Positions 57,232 to 64,000 of a stretch of DNA of 64,000 nt are shown here, in pieces. The notes under the pieces were generated by a model. It was not told the origin of the DNA. It worked only from the letters and a program-made list of their open reading frames with translations, and did no database searches. Both the position numbers and the translations under genes were made by a program. This DNA comes from Maribacter flavus (GTDB lineage Bacteria > Bacteroidota > Bacteroidia > Flavobacteriales > Flavobacteriaceae), in NCBI RefSeq assembly GCF_008386635.1, contig NZ_VUOE01000002.1, positions 558,001-622,000 on the forward strand, written 5' to 3'. Each line of letters begins with the position of its first letter. Positions within the stretch are counted from its first letter, which is position 1.

Positions 57232-59004
57232 ATGGACGGTGTACAAACAGAAAACTTACTGAGTCAGTTAAAACATTTGGAATCAAGCTTATCCAGCTTT
57301 TCATTTGAATCGCTTAATGCAGCGGAGGCCGCTTCGTTAAAAAACTCTTTTAGGGCCTTTTCGGAGCTTTTGGAGGGAAAGATCCAAAATCCCAACAGCC
57401 CCTTACCAATAGCTTCTGTAGGAAATGAATTCAATGACAAAAATTCATCGGCGGAGGGACAGCGCAAGGAAACCAAGTTCATTGCACATATTAGCCATGA
57501 AATCCGTACTCCGTTGAACGGAATCATCGGTTTTACCAATCTTTTGCGCGAAGACAACCTTACTGAAACCCAATCCAAAAAGGTCGATGCCATACATATG
57601 GCCTCCCAGAACTTGATGGAAATCATCAATGAAGTGTTGGAGTACTCCAAGCTATCCTCTGGTATGGAGGACTTTATGTCCGTTGATTTTAATTTCCACG
57701 GATTGATCAACGACGTTATTTTTCTAAGCCAGACTTTATTGGTCGATAAAAATATAGACCTACAGCTAAAAATCGACTCCGGGATTCCCGGGACTTTGAT
57801 TGGAGATCCCTCCAAGTTGTCCCAGATACTTCTCAATTTATTGGGGAACGCCATCAAATTTGTGGAGAAGGGATACATTCGGTTAGAGGTTTCCCTTTTA
57901 AAACAGGATGAGGAAGAATATATATTGGAGTTTAGCGTAGCGGATACCGGTATCGGTATGTCCAAGGAACAGCTTGGCGATATCTTCAAATGCTTCAAAC
58001 AGGCAGATAGGCATATTTACCCCAAATACGGGGGGACGGGCCTTGGACTTTGTATCGTCAGGGAATTGGTGGAAAGGCAGGGAGGCGAAATATCGGCGGA
58101 AAGTATAATGGGAGAGGGTTCGACCTTCAAGTTTACCATGCCACTAAAAAAAGGCAGTTCACAGAACATTCGCAAACAGACCCTTAGCACGGTTACGGGC
58201 TTTAAAGGCAAGGAATTGTTGAATGGTACCAAAATCTTGGTGTTCGAGGACAATACCATGAACCAGCACCTTATAAAGGAGCAATTGGACAAATGGGGCT
58301 GTAGGGTATACGTTACTTCCAATGCGGATAAAGGTTTGGGTATACTGCGAACACAGCAAATTGATATAGTTCTGATGGATTTGAAGATGCCCGGCCTTAA
58401 CGGTTTTCAAATAACTGAACTAATTAGGGGCGACAAGTATCTTGAGAAGGTTCCCATCATTGCCGTAAGTGCAGATTTTACTGCCAAGGACGAAGAAAAC
58501 TGCATTGCGACCGGTATCAACGACTTTTTGCTGAAGCCCTACACGCTGGACGAGTTGTTGAAAAAGCTTTTAAAGGCCAAGAAACAAGGTCTTCCCAAAG
58601 AAAGTAAGGCACTCCTAAAGACAGGCGTCATTACGGGAAACCCTGCTACCACTGTGAATCTACAAGGCGTATTGGCAGATTGTTGTGGGGAAATCGTCGT
58701 ATTGGAAGAACTTATTCGCTTGTTCAAGCAAAATGTATATGAGTTTATCGGTTCGGTAAAAATCGACCTCAAACAGAACAAACTAAAGGAAATAGGCTTT
58801 GCCGCCCATAAGCTGAAGGCTGGTCTCAAAATGCTGCAATTGGAAAAACTTGTGGATATCATGATCCAGATGCAGGCTTCCACTGAAGCTCTGGACGAAA
58901 TAAAGCTCAGGGCATTATTCGAGACATTCCTTCAGCAATATCCGGAATATGAAAAACAAATCGATTCGGCCTTTGCCCAAATCAAAAAACAATCCAATAG
59001 CTAA
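57232..59004 (+). CDS. Soluble hybrid histidine kinase with receiver and Hpt domains
   Basis: A 590-residue kinase without any membrane helix or recognisable sensor domain. In order: a short N-terminal helical region (1-78), HisKA with H89 (AHISHEIRTPLNG), HATPase with N206 (LLNLLGNAIKF), DTGIGM and GGTGLGL boxes, a receiver (334-447) with D383 (LMDLKMPG) and K435, and a C-terminal Hpt domain with H526 (AAHKLKAGL). A full internal phosphorelay is present; the final phosphate could pass to the stand-alone receiver encoded 2 nt downstream. The input signal is not evident. First gene of the five-gene locus. Confidence 0.93.
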   Translation: MDGVQTENLLSQLKHLESSLSSFSFESLNAAEAASLKNSFRAFSELLEGKIQNPNSPLPIASVGNEFNDKNSSAEGQRKETKFIAHISHEIRTPLNGIIGFTNLLREDNLTETQSKKVDAIHMASQNLMEIINEVLEYSKLSSGMEDFMSVDFNFHGLINDVIFLSQTLLVDKNIDLQLKIDSGIPGTLIGDPSKLSQILLNLLGNAIKFVEKGYIRLEVSLLKQDEEEYILEFSVADTGIGMSKEQLGDIFKCFKQADRHIYPKYGGTGLGLCIVRELVERQGGEISAESIMGEGSTFKFTMPLKKGSSQNIRKQTLSTVTGFKGKELLNGTKILVFEDNTMNQHLIKEQLDKWGCRVYVTSNADKGLGILRTQQIDIVLMDLKMPGLNGFQITELIRGDKYLEKVPIIAVSADFTAKDEENCIATGINDFLLKPYTLDELLKKLLKAKKQGLPKESKALLKTGVITGNPATTVNLQGVLADCCGEIVVLEELIRLFKQNVYEFIGSVKIDLKQNKLKEIGFAAHKLKAGLKMLQLEKLVDIMIQMQASTEALDEIKLRALFETFLQQYPEYEKQIDSAFAQIKKQSNS

Positions 59005-59006
59005 GT

Positions 59007-59369
59007 ATGGAGGTACTATTGGCAGATGATGATGAGCTTTTGGCGTCCCTTTTGAGTTTTCGACTCAAAAAGAGTGGCTTTAAGGTGCATTTTACCTCCA
59101 ATGGCAAGGAGATGAAGGAGTATATGGAGACCCATAGGCCGGATATCATCGTTTGTGATATCATGATGCCCTATTTCTCCGGAATCGAATTGATCACCTA
59201 TGTGCGAAAGGAGCTATCCTTGGACACGCCCATTATCATTATTTCATCGGCAGGAAATGAAGAGAATGTACTTAGCGCCTTTGAATTGGGCGCGAACGAT
59301 TTTATATCGAAGCCCTTTAGTCCATCGGAATTAATGGTCCGGTTGACACGCGAACTGAAAAAAACATAA
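59007..59369 (+). CDS. Single-domain response regulator
   Basis: A 120-residue CheY-like receiver with no output domain: acidic D7-D9, phosphoacceptor D51 (VCDIMMP), S80 (IIISSAGNE) and K102 (ISKPFSP). Directly behind the hybrid kinase, it is the natural acceptor for the Hpt phosphate and presumably acts through protein contact, perhaps on the HEAT-repeat protein or glycosyltransferase (inference). Confidence 0.95.
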   Translation: MEVLLADDDELLASLLSFRLKKSGFKVHFTSNGKEMKEYMETHRPDIIVCDIMMPYFSGIELITYVRKELSLDTPIIIISSAGNEENVLSAFELGANDFISKPFSPSELMVRLTRELKKT

Positions 59370-59439
59370 ACCTATAGTCATAGTCCCCCAGACCTATAAA
59401 ATAACGACCCTGATCACAAGCCCCAAAATCCCGACGGAT

Positions 59440-61935
59440 TTGCTATGGGGTTTGTCCTCTTTTTTTATAGGGCTGGCCGTGGTATACCTAATTTCCGTTT
59501 TCTACTTCAGAAACAGGATTACGAGGGAAGCCCAAAAAATAAGGGAAAAGAAAAAGGAGCTTTCACCTATTGTGAGTGAGTTTTTGTTCTATGATGAAAA
59601 CGGGGACAAGATTGAAAAGATTAACTATATATGGCTCAAAATAGAGGTCAGGGAATTAATCAAGAGTCCGTTCGACCGTAAAGTGCTAACGGAAATCCTC
59701 ATGGACCTTCGCAAGGATGTTTCCGGATCGACTAGGGCGGAGCTGTTCCATATTTATCAGGACCTGGGACTGCATGAAGATGCGTATAAAAAGCTAAGAA
59801 GTTGGCGTTGGGAGGACATTGCCAAAGGCATATTCGAACTTACACAAATGCACGTGGAAGAAGCCTATATGCCCATTACCCGATTTATAAACGATAGGCG
59901 GCCCACGGTGAGAAAACAGGCTGAAATTGCCGTGGTGACCCTTAAGCGGGAAGGGGTCACTTTCTTTTTGGACCATACGAAGTATAAGATATCGGAATGG
60001 CAGCAATTGAAACTTTTGGATGTGGTACGGAACAAGGAGGACTATCTCGCACCGCCATTCAGGCTATGGTTGACCTCCAAGAACAACTATGTGGTGCTTT
60101 TTGCCCTAAGGCTCATAAAACATTACAACCAGAATGACGCCCGCACCTCGTTGATTACCTTGGTGCACCATAAAAGTGACCATATTAAGCGGGAGGCTAT
60201 TCACTGTATCAAGGAATTCAATATCACGGAAGCACTGCCAGTGCTGAAGTCGGTTTTTGATAGGAACAGTACCGATATCCGCATGCACATATTGGATACC
60301 GTAGCAGAAATTGGCAGTGAGGCGGACCTTCCGTTTTTGGAAGATATTGAGGGCCAGAACTATAGTTTTATGGTAAAGAACAAGGCGGTAAGGGCCATCA
60401 ACACAATCAAGCCCGAAGCTATTCTGCCAACAAAGGATATAGAAAAAGTTACCGAGCTTAAGGTGCCCGAAAATGAGGTTGATCAGATGGAAGCGGATGA
60501 AACGGAGCACGAGTTTCAGTCAGAAACAATAACATACAAAGCCCAAAATCTGGAGCTTCCTACATCCCAACCAGAATTCATGGATGGCGGAACCTTTGAT
60601 TCCGATGAAGTATCCTTGGACACGCAAACCTGGGAGCCCAGCATCGAAGAAATTGAAGAGGAGGAGATGCAAACCTTGGATTTAGAGGATGCCCTGGAAT
60701 TGACCGAGGAAGAAATAGCATTTTTGCCCTTGGTTATCGATTCGGATAGGGAAGGGATTGCCAATGTATCCGAAGAAAAGGAAATTTCCCTTAATGACCT
60801 TCCCGTGGTTTTTGAGGAATTGAAAACCAAAGCAAGGCCCATAGCATTTGATTGCAGCTTTTTGCCTCTGGTGGTTGAACGCCGGGAACAGACATTAGAG
60901 GATCCCTTACAAATACGGGTCGATTTTGAGGAAGTCCTGGGCGTCCAAAAATCGGAGCCGGTAAGCGTTTCATCCCTTAACGTGGATTATGAAGAGGTTT
61001 TTGTAGAACCAAAAGCGGAACCTGTTCGTCCGGAATCCATGGATGTCGCCTATGAGGAGATACGTGCTTCACGAGCAGATGCTCACATTGATGAATTTCA
61101 ACTGGATTTATTGGATTTTTCGGATATGAATTCGTCAGAAGATACGGTAGGTAAAAACTCCGTTGCGTTCCCCGATGCCGAGGAAAATTCTATGGAATGG
61201 CCCTTGGATTTTGAATGGGAATCCCAAGAAAACGAATCGCAAGATGCTGAAATAAAACTTGAAGAAAATACCTCGGAAACGGTTTTCTCCCTTGAGGACC
61301 TTATCCCCAAACCAAATTTCTACGAGGACATGGAAACCATGGCCCTTTTGGAAAATATTGAGGAACTCGGCGATGAACGGGAAATTCCGTTTTTAAAATC
61401 CCTATTGGAGAGCGAGACTTCCCCCGCTGTTTTGGAACGGATCGGTACTATTTTGGACCACTTTATTGCCACGTACACTACACAATCAGATGTCGAGAAC
61501 ACGGAAGCCCTAAAGGAATATAGTGTTTTTGAGGAATTGATTTCCAAAGGCGATTTGGAGACCAAACTGTTTTTATTGAACGAAATCGCAGAAGTTGGCG
61601 ATGCCAAGGAATTGCCCTTGCTCCATACTTTGGTCTCCGATGCGCATAAGGGTATCCGGGAAACTGCTTTAAAAGTACTGCATAGGTTACAGAATCGACT
61701 TCAGGAGATGACTGTAGATTTGGGGGTTCAAGAGGACGATGCTTCCTTATCCATTGAACAACTGTTAAATCAGGACAATTCGGATTTCTTCGAATTGAAC
61801 TTTGAACCTGCCGGAACAACAGAAGGTTCCACCGAAAGGAAGTATACGAGATCCTCCAATACAGGGGACCGCAATACCCTTTTTGACCATTTGTGCAATA
61901 TGTCCACCAAATTTTACAACAAAAAGAATGGCTAG
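59440..61935 (+). CDS. Membrane-anchored HEAT-repeat protein with acidic linker
   Basis: An 831-residue protein: one N-terminal membrane helix (about 4-24), a coiled-coil stretch (RITREAQKIREKKKEL), two HEAT-repeat blocks (about 120-330, with ADLPFLEDI-type PBS/HEAT motifs, and about 630-760, with REIPFLKSLLESE and KELPLLHTLVSD) and between them some 280 strongly acidic residues with repeated LPLVI and VDYEEVF words. No ATG exists near the N-terminus; TTG 59440 is the best start and keeps the membrane anchor. It probably scaffolds the glycosyltransferase, whose start lies 8 bp inside this gene. Confidence 0.82.
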   Translation: MLWGLSSFFIGLAVVYLISVFYFRNRITREAQKIREKKKELSPIVSEFLFYDENGDKIEKINYIWLKIEVRELIKSPFDRKVLTEILMDLRKDVSGSTRAELFHIYQDLGLHEDAYKKLRSWRWEDIAKGIFELTQMHVEEAYMPITRFINDRRPTVRKQAEIAVVTLKREGVTFFLDHTKYKISEWQQLKLLDVVRNKEDYLAPPFRLWLTSKNNYVVLFALRLIKHYNQNDARTSLITLVHHKSDHIKREAIHCIKEFNITEALPVLKSVFDRNSTDIRMHILDTVAEIGSEADLPFLEDIEGQNYSFMVKNKAVRAINTIKPEAILPTKDIEKVTELKVPENEVDQMEADETEHEFQSETITYKAQNLELPTSQPEFMDGGTFDSDEVSLDTQTWEPSIEEIEEEEMQTLDLEDALELTEEEIAFLPLVIDSDREGIANVSEEKEISLNDLPVVFEELKTKARPIAFDCSFLPLVVERREQTLEDPLQIRVDFEEVLGVQKSEPVSVSSLNVDYEEVFVEPKAEPVRPESMDVAYEEIRASRADAHIDEFQLDLLDFSDMNSSEDTVGKNSVAFPDAEENSMEWPLDFEWESQENESQDAEIKLEENTSETVFSLEDLIPKPNFYEDMETMALLENIEELGDEREIPFLKSLLESETSPAVLERIGTILDHFIATYTTQSDVENTEALKEYSVFEELISKGDLETKLFLLNEIAEVGDAKELPLLHTLVSDAHKGIRETALKVLHRLQNRLQEMTVDLGVQEDDASLSIEQLLNQDNSDFFELNFEPAGTTEGSTERKYTRSSNTGDRNTLFDHLCNMSTKFYNKKNG

Positions 61936-63358
61936 CGGGTTTTTGGACATATTGATGGAGTATATAAACATCGTTTTCTTCGTGTTTACGGTAGTGCTCT
62001 TTTCCATGTTTACCATTATGGGCTATTTGTCCACAAGGAATTCCATCCACTACAGGAACAAAAATAGTTTTGGGGACATGTCCAAGCTGATGGCCTCTCC
62101 CTTGGCCCCCAGCATTACCATAATTGCACCGGCGTATAACGAAGGGCTTACCATTGTAGAGAATATACGTTCGCTTATGTCCTTGCGGTACGTGAATTAC
62201 GAGGTCATGGTGGTCAACGATGGGAGTAAGGACGATACCTTACAGAAAATGATAGACGCCTACGATCTGTATAAAATTGAGCAGGAAATAGACCCGGATT
62301 GGAAGAACAAACCCATACGGGGCATCTATAAATCGCCCCATAAGGCCTTTTCAAAATTAACCGTAATCGATAAGGAAAACGGTGGTAAGTCCGATGCCCT
62401 GAACACGGGCATGGCCCTTTCTACCAATCAATATGTGGGCTGTATCGATGTGGATTGCCTACTATTGCCCGATGCACTTTTGCACGTGGTTAAGTCCTTC
62501 TACCAGCGTTCAGAAAAGCAGGTAATCGCGGTGGGCGGTGTAATCCGAGTGGCAAATTCCTGCATCATACAGGGCGGACAATTGGAGGAGATCCGCTTGC
62601 CTACCAATTGGCTGGCCCGTTTTCAATTGTTGGAATACACCCGGTCCTTTATTTTGGGAAGAATGGCTTGGGGCCGTATCGATAGTTTGTTGATCATTTC
62701 TGGGGCCTTTGGTTTTTTTGATCGTCAAATAGCCTTGGAAGTTGGGGGGTATGATACCAATACGGTGGGCGAGGATATGGAAATCGTATTCAAGATGCGG
62801 CGCTACATGCACGAACGTAAATTGCCGTATACCGTGGAATATATCCCGGATCCGCTATGCTGGACAGAAGTTCCCGAAGACCCAAAGATCCTTGTTAACC
62901 AAAGGGACCGATGGGCGAGGGGGAACCTAGAGACCCTTTTTAAGCATAAGGACATGTTCTTCAACCCCAAGTTTGGAAGATTGGGCATGCTCAGTTATCC
63001 CTATTGGTTCTTTTATGAATGGTTGGCTCCCTTGTTGGAGTTTTTCGGCTTTTTTACCATCATCCTTTTTTATTGGTTGGGAATTTTGAATTGGGAGTTC
63101 TTTTTGGCCATAACGGCGGCCGTTTACATCTATTCCATCATGTTCTCCTTTTACGCCATTCTCTGGGATGTCTATTCCTATAACGAATACAAGAAAACAA
63201 AGGATATCTTGATTTTGATGTTCTGTGCCATCATTGAGCCACTAACGTTCCATCCTTTGGTGGTATGGTCCGCTGTTCGTGGCAATTACAAAAAATTGTT
63301 CAAGATCAAGTCGGGTTGGGGTTCCCAGGTTCGTAAAGGATTTGCAAAAGCTACGTAA
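61928..63358 (+). CDS. Membrane glycosyltransferase family 2 (processive-type)
   Basis: A 476-residue polysaccharide synthase-like enzyme. One N-terminal membrane helix (about 12-33), a GT2 domain with VNDGS (96-100), the D174-V-D176 motif, the catalytic GEDME (281-285) and QRDRW (325-329), then about four C-terminal helices. The ED and Q/RxxRW pattern is that of processive hexosyl- or N-acetylhexosaminyl-transferases such as cellulose, PNAG and hyaluronan synthases; no PilZ domain is attached. ATG 61928 overlaps the HEAT gene by 8 bp. Confidence 0.92.
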   Translation: MASGFLDILMEYINIVFFVFTVVLFSMFTIMGYLSTRNSIHYRNKNSFGDMSKLMASPLAPSITIIAPAYNEGLTIVENIRSLMSLRYVNYEVMVVNDGSKDDTLQKMIDAYDLYKIEQEIDPDWKNKPIRGIYKSPHKAFSKLTVIDKENGGKSDALNTGMALSTNQYVGCIDVDCLLLPDALLHVVKSFYQRSEKQVIAVGGVIRVANSCIIQGGQLEEIRLPTNWLARFQLLEYTRSFILGRMAWGRIDSLLIISGAFGFFDRQIALEVGGYDTNTVGEDMEIVFKMRRYMHERKLPYTVEYIPDPLCWTEVPEDPKILVNQRDRWARGNLETLFKHKDMFFNPKFGRLGMLSYPYWFFYEWLAPLLEFFGFFTIILFYWLGILNWEFFLAITAAVYIYSIMFSFYAILWDVYSYNEYKKTKDILILMFCAIIEPLTFHPLVVWSAVRGNYKKLFKIKSGWGSQVRKGFAKAT

Positions 63359-63360
63359 AC

Positions 63361-64000
63361 ATGCTGGAATACAGGGAAGAACATATCGAAAGCAAGGAGC
63401 GGAAACTACGGGATTTTATCCCCGTGGTCATTACCTTCTTTGTGGGATTGGTCGTCCTTTCCATCTATCAGAATGCCATGCTATACGCGATTGGTGTTCT
63501 CGACAGTGTTTTCAACAGTAGCTTCTTACTTTATCTATTGCACCATTTGGGATATGCATCCGTCATTTCCCTGTTTTTGGCCTTTATTTTCAATCTTTTG
63601 GAAAATAAAAAACCAGGGCTTGGGCTTCGGGTCGTTCAAATTATGTTGATTATTCTGTTGCTTTTGGAAGCGGTATTGATTACCTACTACGTACAGAATT
63701 TTGAGCCCTTGGGTTCGGATTTTTTGGGACTGTTCAAGAACAAGGAAATACGGTTCTCCTTGCTACAGGCATCGGTGGCAACCTCTATTACCTTGACCGT
63801 CTGTTTTATCTGTTACAAATACATCGCATCGTTTTATACCGTGATAAGCCGCATGTACCCGCTGACCATCGTATTTTTCAGCATTTTTCTGGCTACGCTG
63901 TATTCGGATAAAAAACCCATCAACGAAAACAAGACCCAGTATTTGGCACATCACGTGACGAAGCGCCTCTTGCAATCCTATAGTTATGAGGGTACCGAGG
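63361..64000 (+). CDS. Multi-pass membrane protein, N-terminal part, cut by window edge
   Basis: An open frame from ATG 63361 (MLEYREEHIESKERKLRDF) to the window end, 213 residues so far. It contains five to six hydrophobic segments (about 20-40, 54-64, 68-82, 96-112, 140-158, 165-182) and then turns hydrophilic (KKPINENKTQYLAHHVTKRL), as in proteins with an N-terminal membrane domain and a large periplasmic domain, for instance the sulfatase/phosphoethanolamine-transferase superfamily. That assignment is a guess. It starts 2 nt after the glycosyltransferase stop, so it belongs to the same operon. Confidence 0.75.
   Translation, partial: MLEYREEHIESKERKLRDFIPVVITFFVGLVVLSIYQNAMLYAIGVLDSVFNSSFLLYLLHHLGYASVISLFLAFIFNLLENKKPGLGLRVVQIMLIILLLLEAVLITYYVQNFEPLGSDFLGLFKNKEIRFSLLQASVATSITLTVCFICYKYIASFYTVISRMYPLTIVFFSIFLATLYSDKKPINENKTQYLAHHVTKRLLQSYSYEGTE

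Noticed and set aside
61802-61927. Longer start for the glycosyltransferase
   Set aside because: The extra 42 residues overlap the HEAT gene in another frame and have no family match.

Overview
The window is a 64 kb stretch of a Bacteroidota chromosome, most likely a marine Flavobacteriaceae (Maribacter/Zobellia/Muricauda-like). The evidence is promoters of the Bacteroidota type (TTTG-N19-20-TANNTTTG, seen cleanly before hisS and rplS), no Shine-Dalgarno preference, a TonB receptor/DUF4249 pair, flavobacterial DUF families (DUF4294, DUF6095, DUF6495, DUF6326, DUF7010), monomeric NADP isocitrate dehydrogenase, and the gene order dnaA / LMW phosphatase / SAM methyltransferase. I see no rRNA, tRNA, CRISPR array, prophage or intact insertion sequence.

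Layout. 0-5 kb is housekeeping: the 3' end of priA, an orphan LytTR regulator, rpsF-rpsR-rplI, DUF6495, hisS, a NUDIX hydrolase. 5-16 kb holds an M42 peptidase, DUF4294, the outer-membrane operon TonB receptor/DUF4249/DUF6095, icd, a 645 bp non-coding gap rich in hairpins, rplS with a probable autoregulatory leader, trmD, a GNAT and a coiled-coil membrane protein. 16-22 kb: long-form GAPDH, DegP/HtrA, dapF-GNAT-mltG, a lysozyme-like secreted protein. 22-29 kb: an rsmI-like methyltransferase, LMW phosphatase, dnaA with a possible origin region, a thioesterase, then the leftward group ribD-HAD-EamA-YigZ. 29-34 kb: GNAT and the rightward operon prmC-ligA-Na+/H+ antiporter-small protein. 34-46 kb is the accessory part: DinB, SET, a two-lipoprotein operon (ADP-ribosylglycohydrolase plus nucleoside-hydrolase-like), pirin, two DUF7010 membrane proteins, a lipoprotein hydrolase, VOC, a frameshifted DUF6326 gene, repeat debris, a PPOX protein, and DUF1853 with a decayed partial copy. 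46-57 kb: a VWA/MoxR-type AAA+ pair, small membrane proteins, a divergent TruA paralogue, CorA, cysE-cysM, DUF2461, a thioesterase and an M19 dipeptidase.

The most interesting unit is at the right edge (57.2-64 kb, running out of the window): a soluble hybrid histidine kinase with its own receiver and Hpt domains, a stand-alone receiver, a membrane-anchored HEAT-repeat protein with a very acidic linker, a membrane family 2 glycosyltransferase and a further multi-pass membrane protein, closely packed on one strand. This looks like a signal-controlled polysaccharide synthesis/export system. Other leads are the structured non-coding region at 13.26-13.70 kb, the rplS leader, the lipoprotein pair predicted to act on ADP-ribosyl/nucleoside substrates, and the gene decay around 43-46 kb.
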